From the NCBI GenBank assembly GCA_023432305.1, contig JAEYUT010000339.1:1-7464 (forward strand): 7,464 nt of DNA, read 5' to 3'. The DNA comes from Actinomycetes bacterium. GTDB taxonomy: Bacteria; Actinomycetota; Actinomycetes; Actinomycetales; Microbacteriaceae. The translations under genes and the position numbers were made by a program. The notes beneath the pieces are model-generated. The model did not search any database. It had not been told where the DNA came from and saw only the letters and a program-made list of their open reading frames with translations. Of the stretch, positions 1 to 6,544 are shown one piece after another; position 1 is the first letter of the stretch; every line of letters begins with the position of its first letter.

Positions 1-2591
1 GCCTTGCGCACCGTGAGGCGCACCTCGTTGGACTTGTTCACGACGGATCCTGCGGCGGGGTTCTGCGCCACGACGACGTCGAGGGTTGCCGATGGATCGC
101 TGGGGCTCGCCGCCTCACACGCCTGGGTCACATTCGTGAAACCTGCACTCTGCAAAGCAGCCCGTGCGTCGTTGAAGGTCTTGCCGGTGACGTCCGGGAC
201 GCCCGTGGCCTGGCCGTTCGAGGTGAACACGCGCACGGCCGAACCCTTCGGCACCGATGCCCCGGAGCCGGGGTCGGTCGCTGCGACGACGCCTGCGGGC
301 AGATCGGAGTCGACCTGGCCGCCGTCCTCGTAGGTGAGCTTGGCGAGCTTGAGCGCCTGCATGGCCTGCTCGGGGGTGCCGCCGACGAGGTTGTCGGGCA
401 CGATCACGGGCGTTCCGGTCATGAGCGACTGATCGGGAGCCGCGAAGGCGCTGCCCGGGTAGATGTCGTCGATCGCCTGGGCGATGGGCTTGAAGATGCG
501 GTGACGGATGGTTCCGCCGTAGACGCCCTTCACGCTGATGGCGCGCAGGCTCTGGTTGCCGACGATGTTGCCGACCCACACGGCGGTCGAGACGCGCGTG
601 GAGCTGCCCGCCATCCAGGTGTTCTGGGCCTTGTTCGCGGTTCCCGTCTTGCCGATGTAGGGAGTGCCGTCGCGCGGGTTGGAGGCGCTGCCGGTACCGC
701 TCGTCATCACCTGAGCCATCGCGTGGGCCGCCGTGTTGGCGACGGCGGGGGATGCAAGGCTCGGGTTGCAGGTGATCGGCTGGCCGCCGATGTCCTCACC
801 GGACTGGGTGAGGATGCGGTCGATGATGACCGGCTTGCAGTACGTGCCCTGGTTCGCGATTCCCGCGTAGGCGGCGGAGATCGTCAGCGGCGCGAGGTTG
901 TTGTCGCAGCCACCGAGCGCACATGACGGGTTCGTGTACATGTCCGAGCCGTCGGCCGCACCGTCGGCGCGGTGCACGCCGAGCGAGCGCGCCATGTCGC
1001 GGATCTCGCACTGGTCGAGCTCGGCCGCCATCTGGAGGAAGACGGAGTTCACCGATGCGGCGGTTCCCCTGATGGTGTTGTAGAGGCCGCGCTCACCGGA
1101 GTCGTTGCGGAAGGTGTAGTCCGGTCCGCCCCACACGCCGCCGGCGTTGCAGGTGTCGCGGAAGGCCGACATCGGCATCTTGAGCACGCCCGCATCGAAC
1201 GTCTCCATGGCGCCGTGACCGGCGGCGAGGAACGCGAGCAGCGTGAACGGCTTGTACGTCGATCCGGGCTGTGCGCCCTTGTTCGCGCCGTGCGAGGCGT
1301 CGGCGGAGAAGTTGACGGCGGTGGTGCTCTGCGGATCTCCCGCGCCGGTGTCGTCGAAGGTCTTGTTCTGGGCCATCACGAGGATGCGGCCCGTGCCGAC
1401 CTCGGTGCTGGTCACCGCGGCACCCAGCTGCATGCGGGTCTCCCACGGGTCGGCGTACTGCGCCGCCGTCTGCGACGCGACCGCGTTGAGGCTCGGAACA
1501 ACCGACAGGACGACGGTGTAGCCGCCCTTCTTCCAGGCCTCGAGCTGCTGTGCCTTGGTCTCGCCGAGGGCAGGGACCTCGCCGTTGTAGATCGACTTGA
1601 GCGCGTAGTCGCACGGGAATCGCAGGTGCTCGGGCGCTGACGTGCAGCCGTTGCGCGGGGCGTTGTTCATGACCGTGGTCTCATCGACCGGGGTCGCCTT
1701 CGCCTCGGCGTACTGCTCGTCGGTGAGGTGGCCCTCCTTGTGCATCCAGTACAGGATGATGTCGCGACGCTCGCGGTTCTTCTCGTAGTTCTCGGGGTTG
1801 CCGAGGTTGCGCGCAGACGGGTACTGCACGATCGCGATGAGGCTCGCGGCCTGCGCAGGGGTCAGCTCGCTCGCGGAGGTGCCGAAGTAGCGCTGCGCGC
1901 CGGCTTCGACGCCGTACGTCGTGCCGCCCATGAGCACGATGTTGAGGTACGCGGCGAGGATCTCCTCCTTGGTGTACTGCTTCTCGAGGGAGATCGCGTA
2001 CTTCATCTCCTTGAGCTTGCGGCCCATGTCGGGCCACGTCGCAGCCTTGACCTCCTCGTCGCGCATCTCCTTGGTGTAGGTGGCGGAGAGCGGCGTGTTC
2101 TCGGCGCGCGAGACGAGGATGTTGCGCACGAGCTGCATGGTGAGCGTCGAGGCGCCACCTGCGTCGTTCCCGGTGATCTGACCGATCGCGGCACGCGCGA
2201 CGGACGGGATGTCGACGCCGCCGTGCTCGTAGAAGCGGCGGTCTTCGCCGTCGATGGCGGCCCAGATGAGGTCCTCATCCATCTTCTCGAGCGGCACGTC
2301 TTCGCGGTTCTGGTCGAAGAGGTCGGCGACGTGCACCTCGGTGCCGTCGGCCTCGTAGGCGATGAACTGGTTGCGCTGCGGCTGTGATTCGAGAGTGATG
2401 TGCTCGGGAAGGTCATTGAACACGTTCACCGAATTCGCGGCGGTCATGCCGGTCACGGCGATCGCGGGGGCGACCATGACGGTGACGAGCAGACCGGCGA
2501 TTGCGCTGAATCCGATGAGACCGAGACCGGCCCCGAACAGACTCGTAGCCGATGATCTTTGAGCGGGCATAGGGTTCAGGGTAGGGGACAT
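1..2591 (-). CDS. ponA: Class A penicillin-binding protein with two PASTA repeats (3' end outside window)
   Basis: Bifunctional peptidoglycan synthase that polymerises lipid II glycans and cross-links stem peptides on the outer face of the membrane. Of the protein, 863 residues are visible. A single hydrophobic segment (about residues 20-46) follows a short cytoplasmic N-terminus. The GT51 transglycosylase shows EDRRFYEHGG at 116-125 (E116 the expected catalytic acid) and GGASTLTMQLVRN at 145-157. The transpeptidase has all three penicillin-binding motifs: STYK at 444-447 (S444 the acylated serine), SVN at 513-515 and KTG at 648-650. Two PASTA repeats follow, roughly 729-796 and 797-863, the second running to the window edge, so the stop codon is probably close by. 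The ATG at 2591 is preferred because GAGAGGG lies just upstream on the minus strand; an in-frame ATG at 2570 lacks a ribosome binding site. The layout resembles mycobacterial PonA2, which has PASTA, but the paralogue assignment is inference. The family is certain, the symbol less so. Confidence 0.95.
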   Translation of the reverse strand, partial: MSPTLNPMPAQRSSATSLFGAGLGLIGFSAIAGLLVTVMVAPAIAVTGMTAANSVNVFNDLPEHITLESQPQRNQFIAYEADGTEVHVADLFDQNREDVPLEKMDEDLIWAAIDGEDRRFYEHGGVDIPSVARAAIGQITGNDAGGASTLTMQLVRNILVSRAENTPLSATYTKEMRDEEVKAATWPDMGRKLKEMKYAISLEKQYTKEEILAAYLNIVLMGGTTYGVEAGAQRYFGTSASELTPAQAASLIAIVQYPSARNLGNPENYEKNRERRDIILYWMHKEGHLTDEQYAEAKATPVDETTVMNNAPRNGCTSAPEHLRFPCDYALKSIYNGEVPALGETKAQQLEAWKKGGYTVVLSVVPSLNAVASQTAAQYADPWETRMQLGAAVTSTEVGTGRILVMAQNKTFDDTGAGDPQSTTAVNFSADASHGANKGAQPGSTYKPFTLLAFLAAGHGAMETFDAGVLKMPMSAFRDTCNAGGVWGGPDYTFRNDSGERGLYNTIRGTAASVNSVFLQMAAELDQCEIRDMARSLGVHRADGAADGSDMYTNPSCALGGCDNNLAPLTISAAYAGIANQGTYCKPVIIDRILTQSGEDIGGQPITCNPSLASPAVANTAAHAMAQVMTSGTGSASNPRDGTPYIGKTGTANKAQNTWMAGSSTRVSTAVWVGNIVGNQSLRAISVKGVYGGTIRHRIFKPIAQAIDDIYPGSAFAAPDQSLMTGTPVIVPDNLVGGTPEQAMQALKLAKLTYEDGGQVDSDLPAGVVAATDPGSGASVPKGSAVRVFTSNGQATGVPDVTGKTFNDARAALQSAGFTNVTQACEAASPSDPSATLDVVVAQNPAAGSVVNKSNEVRLTVRK

Positions 2592-2600
2592 GACCCTCTC
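2592..2600 (-). promoter_or_regulatory. Ribosome binding site that decides the PBP start
   Basis: On the minus strand GAGAGGG (2600-2594) sits two bases before the ATG at 2591. The spacing is tight, but the alternative in-frame ATG at 2570 is preceded by a C-rich run with no purine-rich element. The site lies in the 33-base gap between divergent start codons, so the promoter of the PBP gene must fall inside the opposite small gene. Confidence 0.5.
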
Positions 2601-2624
2601 AATTGCTGAACGGAAGCCTCAAAA

Positions 2625-2789
2625 GTGCAGACCTGGGAATATCTCACCACGCCATTGCTGATCCACAACACCACTGCGATCCTCAATAACTGGGGTTCTC
2701 AGGGCTGGGAGCTGGTCCAGATCGTGACCGGACCTGAGGGGGGACTCGTGGCATATCTCAAGCGTCCTATCGAAGGGGGAGACCTGTGA
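2625..2789 (+). CDS. Small DUF4177-like protein, 54 residues
   Basis: Short conserved protein of unknown function. It begins MQTWEYLTTPLL and contains NNWGSQGWELVQIV at about 22-35 and LVAYLKRP at 41-48. The pattern of W-E-Y near the start, a central WG..GWELV and a C-terminal beta strand ending in K-R-P is typical of small DUF4177-like proteins in actinobacteria. It has no signal peptide or membrane segment. The GTG start is supported by GGAAG at 2612-2616, eight bases upstream, and by the family-like N-terminus. Its stop overlaps the start of the ridA-like gene by four bases (GTGA, 2786-2789), so the two are probably translationally coupled. From memory, mycobacteria carry a similar small gene (Rv3678A) next to Rv3678c. 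By eye its G+C is lower than that of its neighbours. The function is unknown; the partnership with the RidA-like protein is inferred from coupling and apparent conservation. Confidence 0.85.
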   Translation: MQTWEYLTTPLLIHNTTAILNNWGSQGWELVQIVTGPEGGLVAYLKRPIEGGDL

Positions 2790-3244
2790 GCATCGCCGAC
2801 CGTCTGACCGAACTGGGGCTCGCGCTGCCCCCCGTCGCCGCCCCGGTGGCCGCGTACGTGCCCGCCGTGATCTCGGGCAACCACGTCTACACCTCGGGCC
2901 AGCTGCCCATGGTCGGCGGCGTGCTTCCCGCGACCGGCAAGGTGGGCGCTGAGATCTCGCCCGAGGAGGCGAAGGAGTTCGCCCGTGTCTGCGCGCTCAA
3001 CGCTCTCGCCGCCGCGGAGTCGGTGATCGGGTCGCTGGATCGTGTGACGAAGGTCGTCAAGGTCGTCGGGTTCGTGTCGTCCGCGCCCGAGTTCACCGGC
3101 CAGCCCGGGGTCGTCAACGGCGCATCCGAGCTGCTGGGCGAGATCTTCGGCGAGATCGGCGTGCACGCGCGGTCGGCTGTCGGCGTTGCGGTGCTGCCGC
3201 TCGACGCGCCCGTCGAGGTGGAGCTGCTGCTCGAGTTCGCCTGA
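2786..3244 (+). CDS. RidA/YjgF/YER057c/UK114-family protein
   Basis: Complete 152-residue protein of the RidA superfamily. Family members form trimers; canonical RidA hydrolyses reactive enamine/imine intermediates released by PLP enzymes such as threonine dehydratase. Visible signatures are VYTSGQLP at 34-41, the helix FARVCALNALAAAESVIGSL at 65-84, and the C-terminal block HARSAVGVAVLPLDAPVEVE at 127-146. R129 aligns with the substrate-binding arginine of canonical RidA (R105), and the acidic residues near 144-146 with its partner glutamate. At about 150 residues with a longer N-terminus (canonical length about 128), it fits the actinobacterial subgroup typified by Rv3678c, whose substrate is, to my knowledge, not established. 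The GTG start is supported by GGGGAG at 2776-2781, and the gene is coupled to the preceding small gene by a GTGA overlap. It converges on acs with a hairpin between them. The superfamily is near certain; enamine deaminase activity is only likely. Confidence 0.93.
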   Translation: MSIADRLTELGLALPPVAAPVAAYVPAVISGNHVYTSGQLPMVGGVLPATGKVGAEISPEEAKEFARVCALNALAAAESVIGSLDRVTKVVKVVGFVSSAPEFTGQPGVVNGASELLGEIFGEIGVHARSAVGVAVLPLDAPVEVELLLEFA

Positions 3245-3255
3245 CCTGGACATGA

Positions 3256-3290
3256 GAAGCGGGGGCCGGATCTGATCCGGCCCCCGCTTC
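3256..3290. terminator. Bidirectional hairpin terminator between the ridA-like gene and acs
   Basis: A perfect 16-bp inverted repeat (arms 3256-3271 and 3275-3290) with a three-base CTG loop, very G+C rich, starts 11 bases after the ridA-like stop and ends 21 bases before the acs stop. Neither side has a long T-tract, as is common in actinobacterial terminators. Position between convergent genes and symmetry suggest it stops transcription from both sides. Confidence 0.85.
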
Positions 3291-3311
3291 GTCGTTCGTC
3301 GGGTCGTCGCG

Positions 3312-5276
3312 TCAGACCGCGGCGCGCGCCCGCATCTTGTCGCTGATCGTCTGCATGACCATCGTGTCGGCGAGCGTCGTGGTGTCGCCGATCTGGCGGC
3401 CCTCGGCGGCGTCGCGCAGCAGGCGGCGCATGATCTTGCCGGAGCGGGTCTTCGGCAGCTCCGTGACGATGAAGATGTCGCGCGGACGGGCGATCGCGCC
3501 GATCGCCTGGGCCACGTGCGCCTTCAGCAGCGTCACGAACTCCTCGTCCGTGTGCTCCTCGCGGTGCGACTGCTTGATGATCACGAACGCCACGACCGCC
3601 TGACCGGTGGTCTCGTCCGAGGCGCCCACGACCGCCGCCTCGGCGACCATCGGGTTGCCGACGAGCGCCGATTCGATCTCCGTCGTCGAGAGACGGTGCC
3701 CCGACACGTTCATGACGTCGTCGATGCGGCCCAGCAGCCAGATGTCGCCGTCTTCGTCGACGTGCGCGCCGTCGCCTGCGAAGTAGCGCCAGCCGTTGTC
3801 GCGGAACTTCTCCCAGTAGGTCTCGACGAAGCGGTCCGGGTCGCCCCAGATGCCGCGCAGCATCGACGGCCACGGGTCGCGGATCGTGAGCAGGCCGCCG
3901 TTCGGCGGGTCGACGCGCGTGCCGTCATCCGAGAGGATGTCGACCTTGATGCCGGGCTGCGGCACCTGCGCGCTTCCGGGCTTCACGGCGGTGATGCCGG
4001 GGAGTGCGGAGATCATGATCGCGCCCGTCTCGGTCTGCCACCACGTGTCGACGATCGGGGTGAGCCCTGCGCCGATCACCTCGCGGTACCAGATCCACGC
4101 CTCGGGGTTGATGGGCTCGCCCACGGAGCCGAGCAGGCGCAGGCTCGACAGGTCGAACTGCTGCGGGATCTGGCGTCCGAGCTTCATGAACGACCGGATC
4201 GCGGTGGGGGCGGTGTAGAGGATCGTGACCTTGTGCTTCTCGATGAGCTCCCACCAGCGGCCCGGGTGCGGGGTGTCGGGGGTGCCTTCGTAGATGAGCT
4301 GGGTGGCGCCGTTCGCGAGCGGCCCGTAGACGACGTAGCTGTGGCCGGTGATCCAGCCGATGTCGGCGGTGCACCAGAAGACGTCCTTCTCGGGGTGCAG
4401 GTCGAACACGTCGTGGTGTGTGGCGGCGGCCTGGGTGAGGTACCCGCCCGAGGTGTGCACGATTCCCTTGGGCTTTCCGGTGGTGCCCGAGGTGTAGAGG
4501 ATGAAGAGCGGGTTCTCGGCCTCGAAGCCCTGCGCCTCGTGCTCGTCGGATGCGGTGTCGACGACGTCGTGCCACCACACGTCACGGCTCTCGGTCCAGT
4601 CGATGTCGTTCCCGCCGCGCTTCACGACGAGCACCTTCTCGACGCTCGTCTCGCCCGAGACGGCCTCGTCGACCGTCGGCTTCAGCGCGAACACCTTGCC
4701 CTTGCGGTAACCGCCGTCGGCCGTCACCACGACCTTGGCCTGGGCGTCGTCGATGCGGGCGCGGAGGGATTCGGCGCTGAAGCCGCCGAACACGACCGAG
4801 TGGATCGCGCCGAGGCGGGCGATCGCGAGCATCGCGATGACGGCTTCGGGCACAAGCGGCATGTACACGGCGACGCGGTCGCCCTGTCCGACGCCCAGGC
4901 TGGCGAGGGCGTTGGCGGCGCGCTTCACCTCGCGCGTGAGCTCGGCGTAGGTGAAGCTGCGGCTGTCGCCGGGCTCGCCCTCCCAGTGGATCGCGACGCG
5001 GTCGCCGCGTCCTTCGAGCACATGGCGGTCGAGGCAGTTGTAGGCGACGTTGATCTCGCCATCGGCGAACCACTTCGCGAACGGGGGATTCGTCCAGTCG
5101 AGGACGGAGTCGAAGGGTTTGTGCCAGTGCAGCTCACGGGCGCGGTCGGCCCAGTAGGCGAGACGGTCGTCGTTCGCCCGGCTGTAGAGCTCGGGGCTGA
5201 CGACGGTGTCAGCGGCGAACTCGGGGCTCGGTGCGAAGCGGCGGGTCTCGGTGAGCAGGCTGTCGATCGAGGTCAT
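3312..5276 (-). CDS. acs: Acetyl-CoA synthetase, AMP-forming (EC 6.2.1.1)
   Basis: Complete 654-residue cytoplasmic enzyme of the ANL superfamily. It converts acetate, ATP and CoA through acetyl-AMP to acetyl-CoA, AMP and pyrophosphate, allowing growth on low acetate. Visible motifs: LDWTNPPFAKWF at 59-70 in the Acs N-terminal domain; the phosphate-binding loop YTSGTTGKPKG at 261-271; DTWWQTETG at 410-418, with the Trp typical of acetate-size pockets; YFAGDGA at 498-504; the hinge segment GRIDDVMNVSGHR at 516-528; and PKTRSGK at 608-614. K614 is the adenylation lysine, which in other bacteria is inactivated by acetylation. Length matches the usual 650 or so. The ATG at 5276 gives the family-like N-terminus MTSIDSLLTETRRF. 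Nearby in-frame ATGs at 5285 and 5288 sit almost on the AAGGA element (5289-5293), which is 11-12 bases from 5276, so the start is uncertain by three or four codons. No cognate acetylase or deacetylase is nearby. Confidence 0.97.
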   Translation of the reverse strand: MTSIDSLLTETRRFAPSPEFAADTVVSPELYSRANDDRLAYWADRARELHWHKPFDSVLDWTNPPFAKWFADGEINVAYNCLDRHVLEGRGDRVAIHWEGEPGDSRSFTYAELTREVKRAANALASLGVGQGDRVAVYMPLVPEAVIAMLAIARLGAIHSVVFGGFSAESLRARIDDAQAKVVVTADGGYRKGKVFALKPTVDEAVSGETSVEKVLVVKRGGNDIDWTESRDVWWHDVVDTASDEHEAQGFEAENPLFILYTSGTTGKPKGIVHTSGGYLTQAAATHHDVFDLHPEKDVFWCTADIGWITGHSYVVYGPLANGATQLIYEGTPDTPHPGRWWELIEKHKVTILYTAPTAIRSFMKLGRQIPQQFDLSSLRLLGSVGEPINPEAWIWYREVIGAGLTPIVDTWWQTETGAIMISALPGITAVKPGSAQVPQPGIKVDILSDDGTRVDPPNGGLLTIRDPWPSMLRGIWGDPDRFVETYWEKFRDNGWRYFAGDGAHVDEDGDIWLLGRIDDVMNVSGHRLSTTEIESALVGNPMVAEAAVVGASDETTGQAVVAFVIIKQSHREEHTDEEFVTLLKAHVAQAIGAIARPRDIFIVTELPKTRSGKIMRRLLRDAAEGRQIGDTTTLADTMVMQTISDKMRARAAV

Positions 5277-5301
5277 GGACGTCATCATCCTTGTGTCGAA
5301 T

Positions 5302-5323
5302 CGCGACTGTGCCTGTAGTCGCG
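5302..5323. promoter_or_regulatory. Inverted repeat in the acs leader
   Basis: CGCGACT (5302-5308) and AGTCGCG (5317-5323) form perfect 7-bp arms around an 8-base spacer, 26 bases upstream of the acs start and downstream of the candidate -10. It could be an operator or a hairpin in the acs 5' leader. I do not recognise it as a known regulator's consensus. Confidence 0.35.
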
Positions 5324-5347
5324 CGGAGTCTTCCGGTGAACGTTCTG

Positions 5348-5376
5348 ATCGTACCTGCGCGGGCGAGGTGCGGTTG
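5348..5376 (-). promoter_or_regulatory. Candidate acs promoter
   Basis: On the minus strand TACGAT (5353-5348) matches the actinobacterial -10 pattern TANNNT. Seventeen bases upstream the -35 position holds CAACCG (5376-5371), a poor match to TTGACA, so recognition would rest on the -10 or on an activator. It would give a leader of roughly 65 bases containing the inverted repeat at 5302-5323. This is weak evidence from consensus alone. Confidence 0.3.
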
Positions 5377-5440
5377 CGCATCGCCGAGCTGGTGCGATGA
5401 GCGGTAGCGCAGGTCAGGTGAGCGGAGCGCGCTGTGGATC

Positions 5441-5463
5441 GATCGTTGAAAAGTTCCACGATC
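5441..5463. promoter_or_regulatory. 23-bp near-perfect palindrome upstream of acs, possible operator
   Basis: GATCGTTGAA (5441-5450) and TTCCACGATC (5454-5463) are inverted repeats with one mismatch in ten, separated by AAG. Size and symmetry suit a dimeric helix-turn-helix regulator. It lies about 65 bases upstream of the candidate acs -35 element, a position compatible with an activator or a remote repressor site. The element is more A+T rich than its surroundings. No matching regulator gene is present in the window, and the target gene (acs or none) is inferred from position only. Confidence 0.4.
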
Positions 5464-5540
5464 TGAGTAGGATGAGCCCACCGAGCGAACAGTTCTCGGA
5501 TTTGCGGTTCCTGCGATCTCCCCCATCCTGGTTCCGCAGT

Positions 5541-5574
5541 GGCGGCGCCCTCTTCCCCCCAATTGGGCGCCGCC
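5541..5574 (-). terminator. Terminator-like hairpin downstream of the membrane-protein gene
   Basis: GGCGGCGCCC (5541-5550) and GGGCGCCGCC (5565-5574) are perfect 10-bp inverted arms around a 14-base loop, beginning 26 bases past the stop codon at 5601. There is no T-tract on the minus strand, so efficiency is uncertain. Its position between two same-strand genes suggests it insulates acs from read-through. Confidence 0.5.
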
Positions 5575-5600
5575 CCTCCGACTCCGGTGCATGCGGTGCG

Positions 5601-6323
5601 TCAGAAGTCGGCGTAGTCGATCCCCGAGGAGCCCAGGTTCCCTCCAGGCTGCAGGAACAGCTCGACGCTCCAGCAGCTCGTGCTGTCGAAGGTGAACCTC
5701 TCGCTCGTCTGCGAGTAGCTTCCCGACGGCCCGAACGCATGACCCCATCCGTACCACTCGGCTCCGGCCGCGTAGGTGAGGTCGTAGGTGCCGGTTGGCA
5801 CGTCGAACGTCGATACGCTCCCCGGCGCGAGGAACACATCCCAGACGGTCATGCCGGCGCGCTTGAGCTTGACGTAGTAGCTGCGGGTTCCGCTCGGGAC
5901 GGCGATCTCGAGGCACCCGGCACCGCCGTCGCCCACCGTGCCGTAGCCGCTCGCGGGTGCCGGCACCTGCGGAGCCGAGAACGCGGCTGGCTCATCGCGC
6001 GACTGCGAGGTGGATGATGACCCCGCGTCCCTGTCGCCCGTGGTCGCGCTGCTGGACGAACCTGGGCGGCTGCCGGCAGAGGCCGCCGCCCAGATGATCG
6101 CCACCACGACTGCGACGCCGACCACCCAGCCCCAGGCGGAGCTCGACGACTTCGTGCCGTTGGGCGGGGACGCTGCGGGCCTAGCGGTTGCGGGATCGGC
6201 GGCCGCTCTGTGGAGCTGCTGGACGAAGCGCTCGAGATTCGACTGGCTGTGCGCAAGCCCTTCTGCCTTCAGCCACGCCGCATAGAGCATGACGAGCCGG
6301 TCGGTGGGGTCGTTCGAGTTCAC
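5601..6323 (-). CDS. Uncharacterised membrane-anchored protein with C-terminal beta-rich domain
   Basis: Hypothetical 240-residue protein. Residues 1-45 are polar and probably helical (LVMLYAAWLKAEGL near 10-23), residues 46-62 form a Pro/Ser-rich link, and one hydrophobic helix spans about 64-84. A Ser/Gly/Thr-rich spacer runs to about 110. The C-terminal domain (about 135-240) looks like a beta-sandwich: YYVKLKRAGMTVWDVFLAPG at 149-168, VPTGTYDLTYAAG at 175-187, WYGWGHAFGP at 190-199, SERFTF at 207-212 and GGNLGSSGID at 227-236. I recall this WYG...FGP...GGNL pattern from uncharacterised bacterial proteins, but I cannot name the family. C137 and C217 could form a disulfide if the domain is outside the cell. 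The start is GTG; upstream purines are weak and no earlier in-frame start is seen. It lies between acs and the tad ATPase gene, divergent from the latter, but a role in pilus assembly is not shown. Confidence 0.85.
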   Translation of the reverse strand: MNSNDPTDRLVMLYAAWLKAEGLAHSQSNLERFVQQLHRAAADPATARPAASPPNGTKSSSSAWGWVVGVAVVVAIIWAAASAGSRPGSSSSATTGDRDAGSSSTSQSRDEPAAFSAPQVPAPASGYGTVGDGGAGCLEIAVPSGTRSYYVKLKRAGMTVWDVFLAPGSVSTFDVPTGTYDLTYAAGAEWYGWGHAFGPSGSYSQTSERFTFDSTSCWSVELFLQPGGNLGSSGIDYADF

Positions 6324-6544
6324 AGCGACTCTGCTCTCGGGTTCGTCGGGCCAGCGGGAGAACCACGCAGGCGATGGAGTGTCGCCGCGGGGAACGGGTG
6401 TCGATCGCTCGTCATCCTAGGAACGCCCAGGCGGGTCCGAAAGCTGCACCCACCTGTCCTCCCCACAAGAGGGCTGGTGCATCCATCCCGCGTCGTTCGT
6501 CCTCGGGGGATCTCAGTCGCCGCGAGTCGCGATCCTCACGTGCC
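6324..6544. other. Divergent intergenic region
   Basis: These 221 bases separate the start codons of the membrane-protein gene (minus) and the tad ATPase gene (plus). On the minus strand TAGGAT (6419-6414) resembles an actinobacterial -10 element, about 90 bases before the GTG at 6323; the -35 position (6442-6437, TTTCGG) is weak. For the plus strand I found no convincing promoter. The CpaE/Ssd-like gene that often precedes this ATPase in actinobacteria is not here. Confidence 0.4.

Larger units (their letters stand above)
5277..5600. other. Non-coding region between acs and the upstream membrane-protein gene
   Basis: This 324-base stretch holds no convincing gene. The acs frame stays open to 5459, but the extra 61 residues are rich in R, S and T and precede the normal Acs N-terminus, so they are read as leader sequence. 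It contains a possible acs promoter, two inverted repeats (5302-5323 and 5441-5463) and a hairpin near 5541-5574, each listed separately. Long upstream regions fit a regulated acs gene; no regulator is encoded in the window. Confidence 0.6.

Noticed and set aside
972..2387. Plus-strand open frames of about 220 residues opposite the PBP gene (972-1640 and 1728-2387)
   Set aside because: Both are low-complexity antisense shadows of the transglycosylase and transpeptidase domains, which are intact on the minus strand.
2699..3873. Minus-strand open frames crossing the RidA-like gene and the 3' end of acs
   Set aside because: They run through the terminator hairpin and overlap two confidently identified genes in the wrong frame; the products are Arg-rich and show no motif.
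3516..5318. A 600-residue open frame on the plus strand opposite acs
   Set aside because: It is exactly antisense to a complete acetyl-CoA synthetase with all catalytic motifs. Its translation is rich in R, V, D, G and H with no recognisable domain, as expected for a shadow frame in high-G+C DNA.
5277..5459. N-terminal extension of Acs to 5459
   Set aside because: The frame is open, but the extra 61 residues are unlike Acs, the family-like N-terminus begins at 5276, and the segment carries promoter- and operator-like elements.
5397..6017. A plus-strand open frame of 206 residues covering the intergenic region and the end of the membrane-protein gene
   Set aside because: Most of it is antisense to a gene with a coherent membrane segment and domain; no ribosome binding site or recognisable motif was seen.
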